From Thalassiosira profunda (taxonomy: Eukaryota; Bacillariophyta; Thalassiosirophyceae; Thalassiosirales; Thalassiosiraceae), in contig JALLAP010000745.1 in assembly GCA_036939355.1 (NCBI GenBank), positions 1-16,524 on the forward strand: DNA of 16,524 bases. The letters run 5' to 3'. The notes below the pieces were generated by a model. The model worked only from the letters and a program-made list of their open reading frames with translations. It had not been told where the DNA came from and ran no database searches. Below are positions 15,601-16,524 of the stretch, piece by piece; positions within the stretch are counted from its first letter, which is position 1; every line of letters begins with the position of its first letter. A program made the translations under genes and the position numbers.

Positions 15601-16038
15601 ATCACCGTGAATAGCCTTCTCATCGCGCTGGAAAAGGCAAACCAAGTTGAGATTGCTGAAACCATCTACAATGACGCCTTGAGGAAAAAGATTTTATCGC
15701 CGTGGAAACGGCGTCGCGACAGTGATGGCAGCTTGAGACGAATGCTCGATCTCCACCAGTTTTCTAGACCAATGGCGAAGATTGCTGTCAGAAGCTACAT
15801 GGAGTATATCCTCACTTCTGCCACAATGAAACAGCGAGGCTTGACAGACACCGTTATCATAGTTGGAAAGGGAAGGGGGAGTGAAGAGGCACCAGTGTTG
15901 ATGCCAACGATATTGAGTCTCCTTCGCGAGGAGTTTGGCGTTGATGCAGCCATTGACAGCCACAACTCCGGGAGGATCCGCGTTCCAGGTGATTCTGTGA
16001 TGAGGTACATTGAGAGAAAGAGGTGGAAGGGAAAATGA
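12601..16038 (+). CDS. PPR-SMR protein with plastid-type bipartite targeting sequence
   Basis: A 1145-residue organelle RNA- or DNA-binding protein; plant PPR-SMR relatives such as GUN1, pTAC2 and SVR7 act in plastid gene expression. ATG 12601 begins MRPHASRAMCTGAALALALVA, a signal peptide with likely cleavage EA|FRAG at residues 23-24, the Ala-Phe pattern of red complex plastids. An Arg/Ser-rich stretch follows, like a transit peptide. From about residue 215 to 1010 there are about a dozen pentatricopeptide repeats, for example PDVVTFNTVLSACANAGDYE, PDIISYNTVV, AANAVIRACGRSSRPDKAV and QMFSSAISACEAAGEWQRAL. The C-terminus is an SMR domain: LDLH (residues 1049-1052), then IIVGKGRGS (about 1087) and SGRIRVPGDSVMRYI. 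LDLH and the glycine-rich loop are the family's core motifs. No introns. Frames open upstream start at TTG 12445 or ATG 12466 across the telomere-like repeats and are judged non-coding. Confidence 0.88.
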   Translation: MRPHASRAMCTGAALALALVAEAFRAGSLPACVRGSIPHGGDGPGRCSLQTTRLHQRPPSDTADGRPHPSQPQRNSRNRRRKYRGGGKGSSPSARSRAVLTAFQDAGRRDGRDRSIDSEEAVSHLDLMVDELLEGGNIDGDRIKEGSQGDQNLSSRILPRDASSLVRLLGRNGAHEAMLRFCRRYCRDIVDASKSSRENADGERNGAMSQSEAEEAVLFAYTAAIAACSKPPPVSSLASSGGPNQGGSEVSQYRSKSFLLNLLDEMEDSYTEMASTILPNSYTLTAVLLGIDDAVEALGVLEDFETKYSDEEENQSIVTVQVYNVAIACCAKQSSENGSGWQRALSVMQTMRRNGPQPNEQTYASVLQACAEHNQMKIALSLIDEIRQSPVMNATGTLYIPLLKVCAKRGEFETASTLIAVMKDDSIDVSTETMNLFLSSLAKSKLHLRALGVLQEMISDGGPTPDVVTFNTVLSACANAGDYEAAQALLDRMRDGEFVIRTNGKVVQIRPDIISYNTVVSVAPEPESILFLLQEMRLTRRNREGVVYPNSVTFVNAISQCRKSSFTDDPIVAFETAMYLLDLARTENVDLNVFVYSATIWMAEAVGDYHTAVQLLREMKCPTNTVCYDGVISALSQQGLHREALYFYYEMRQLGLPATRKTYQRLVYALDNAQDPEVAASCERKAALLDAVLARAPERERRIEVAGPLFEALIRNHGNATDLSSYQAARGIFDSIAGPCDDACLSAMLQVCHSVNPVKWQDAVMLLHSSDIVTRALGPGLVSRRALSNAVIACAKADQWEEALNLIEVYGHQMDPGVKDGKAVSLAAANAVIRACGRSSRPDKAVQLLNDMPVRYGVKPNEISYRLAIIACNQAEHRDRRHRAPAEPGPALEWWQCSLSLLRRAREDGIEPSMQMFSSAISACEAAGEWQRALGVLQSMPSFSPLLGDGSIDSGHDDKNPPEPNLYCVNAALSAMEKGGAWIEAIQLYENVKDSVQPNFITVNSLLIALEKANQVEIAETIYNDALRKKILSPWKRRRDSDGSLRRMLDLHQFSRPMAKIAVRSYMEYILTSATMKQRGLTDTVIIVGKGRGSEEAPVLMPTILSLLREEFGVDAAIDSHNSGRIRVPGDSVMRYIERKRWKGK

Positions 16039-16473
16039 GACAATCTAAACGAGACAATGTTGCAGGACAACAAAGGGCGAAGCAGCCATTCCAGTATTTC
16101 ACTGTGCGACTAGGCCCGTGAACCAAACAATGACTTTTCCTAGAAGGAGTGACAAAAAGGCAGCCTTGCTATGAACAGCAGATGGCCCTCTTTCGAGTGT
16201 GACACAACAGATTGGAGAGTGAATATGTGATCATGTGATCCAGAGCCCATCCTGCAGTAATAGGGGTTGGTGTAGTACCGCAACAAGCACAAACTCAGAA
16301 CACATGATAGATGAAAGTGAAGCATTGCTGATGCATCCTCAATGGGCGTTGCAATGTGCCATCTACTTTATTTGAGCCGTGACACATACGCCCTGATGGG
16401 AGCAAAAAGTCCCTCACAAATGCCAAATCAAAGGAAATGAGTGACACAACGCAATGTTAGGGAGCAAGTACAC
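16039..16473. other. Non-coding stretch after the PPR-SMR gene
   Basis: About 435 nt with no supported gene on either strand. It is more AT-rich than the coding regions and repeats the short motif GTGACACA three times (near 16199, 16379 and 16441). It probably holds the PPR-SMR 3' UTR and the upstream region of whatever lies to the right. Confidence 0.5.
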
Positions 16474-16524
16474 ATGTCAGCCTTTGATGTGGACCCAATG
16501 GATGCCCAAAAGCCTTGGCAAGTG
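16474..16524 (+). CDS. Possible first 17 codons of a gene cut by the right edge
   Basis: ATG 16474 opens a frame, beginning MSAFDVDPMDAQKPWQV, that reaches the window end without a stop. The composition is protein-like, but 17 codons are too few to identify anything or to rule out chance. Confidence 0.2.
   Translation, partial: MSAFDVDPMDAQKPWQV

Noticed and set aside
1..16524. CRISPR array, rRNA or tRNA genes
   Set aside because: No regularly spaced direct repeats and no recognisable rRNA or tRNA segments were seen on either strand.

Overview
This window is nuclear DNA from a compact eukaryotic genome, most likely an alga with a complex red-type plastid (a diatom or other ochrophyte is my best guess; this is inference). 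The evidence is short GT-AG introns (69-131 nt) placed exactly by conserved protein frames, eukaryote-specific families (ArfGAP, UBE2J-type E2, PXMP4, PPR-SMR), and a PPR-SMR protein whose N-terminus reads as a signal peptide with an Ala-Phe cleavage site followed by an Arg/Ser-rich transit peptide. There is no bacterial operon structure. One N and an exact 72-nt duplication at 9141-9285 suggest a draft-assembly join.

Layout from left to right: a partial ArfGAP of the AGFG/AGD14 type on the minus strand (1-1327, three exons). A divergent UBE2J-like ubiquitin-conjugating enzyme on the plus strand (1637-3547) with a long N-terminal extension. A convergent four-helix, cysteine-rich membrane protein on the minus strand ending in RDEL (3586-4863). 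A divergent Tex/SRBD1-type RNA-binding protein on the plus strand (5237-7763), whose S1 domain is split by a 165-nt terminal-inverted-repeat element. A convergent PXMP4/PMP24 peroxisomal membrane protein on the minus strand (7789-8692, three exons). A gene-poor stretch holding the duplication. A minus-strand two-exon protein consisting of a P-type ATPase actuator domain with little else (9530-10305). A divergent FkbM-like methyltransferase on the plus strand (10588-11574). About 1 kb of non-coding DNA full of hairpins, a fold-back repeat and telomere-like repeats. Finally a large plastid-type PPR-SMR protein on the plus strand (12601-16038), then about 430 nt without a gene and possibly the first codons of another gene at the right edge.

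The genes do not form one pathway. They alternate as divergent pairs with short shared upstream regions (about 280-370 nt) and convergent pairs only 25-38 nt apart, so antisense 3' UTR overlap is likely. Several products point to the endomembrane or organelle system: ArfGAP (vesicle coat control), a UBE2J-type E2 (ER-associated degradation in known relatives), an ER-retained RDEL protein, PXMP4 (peroxisome) and PPR-SMR (plastid). The most interesting signal is the element in the Tex gene. Its termini carry their own GT and AG, its removal with one 4-nt target duplication restores a perfect S1 frame, but splicing at its own ends would shift that frame.
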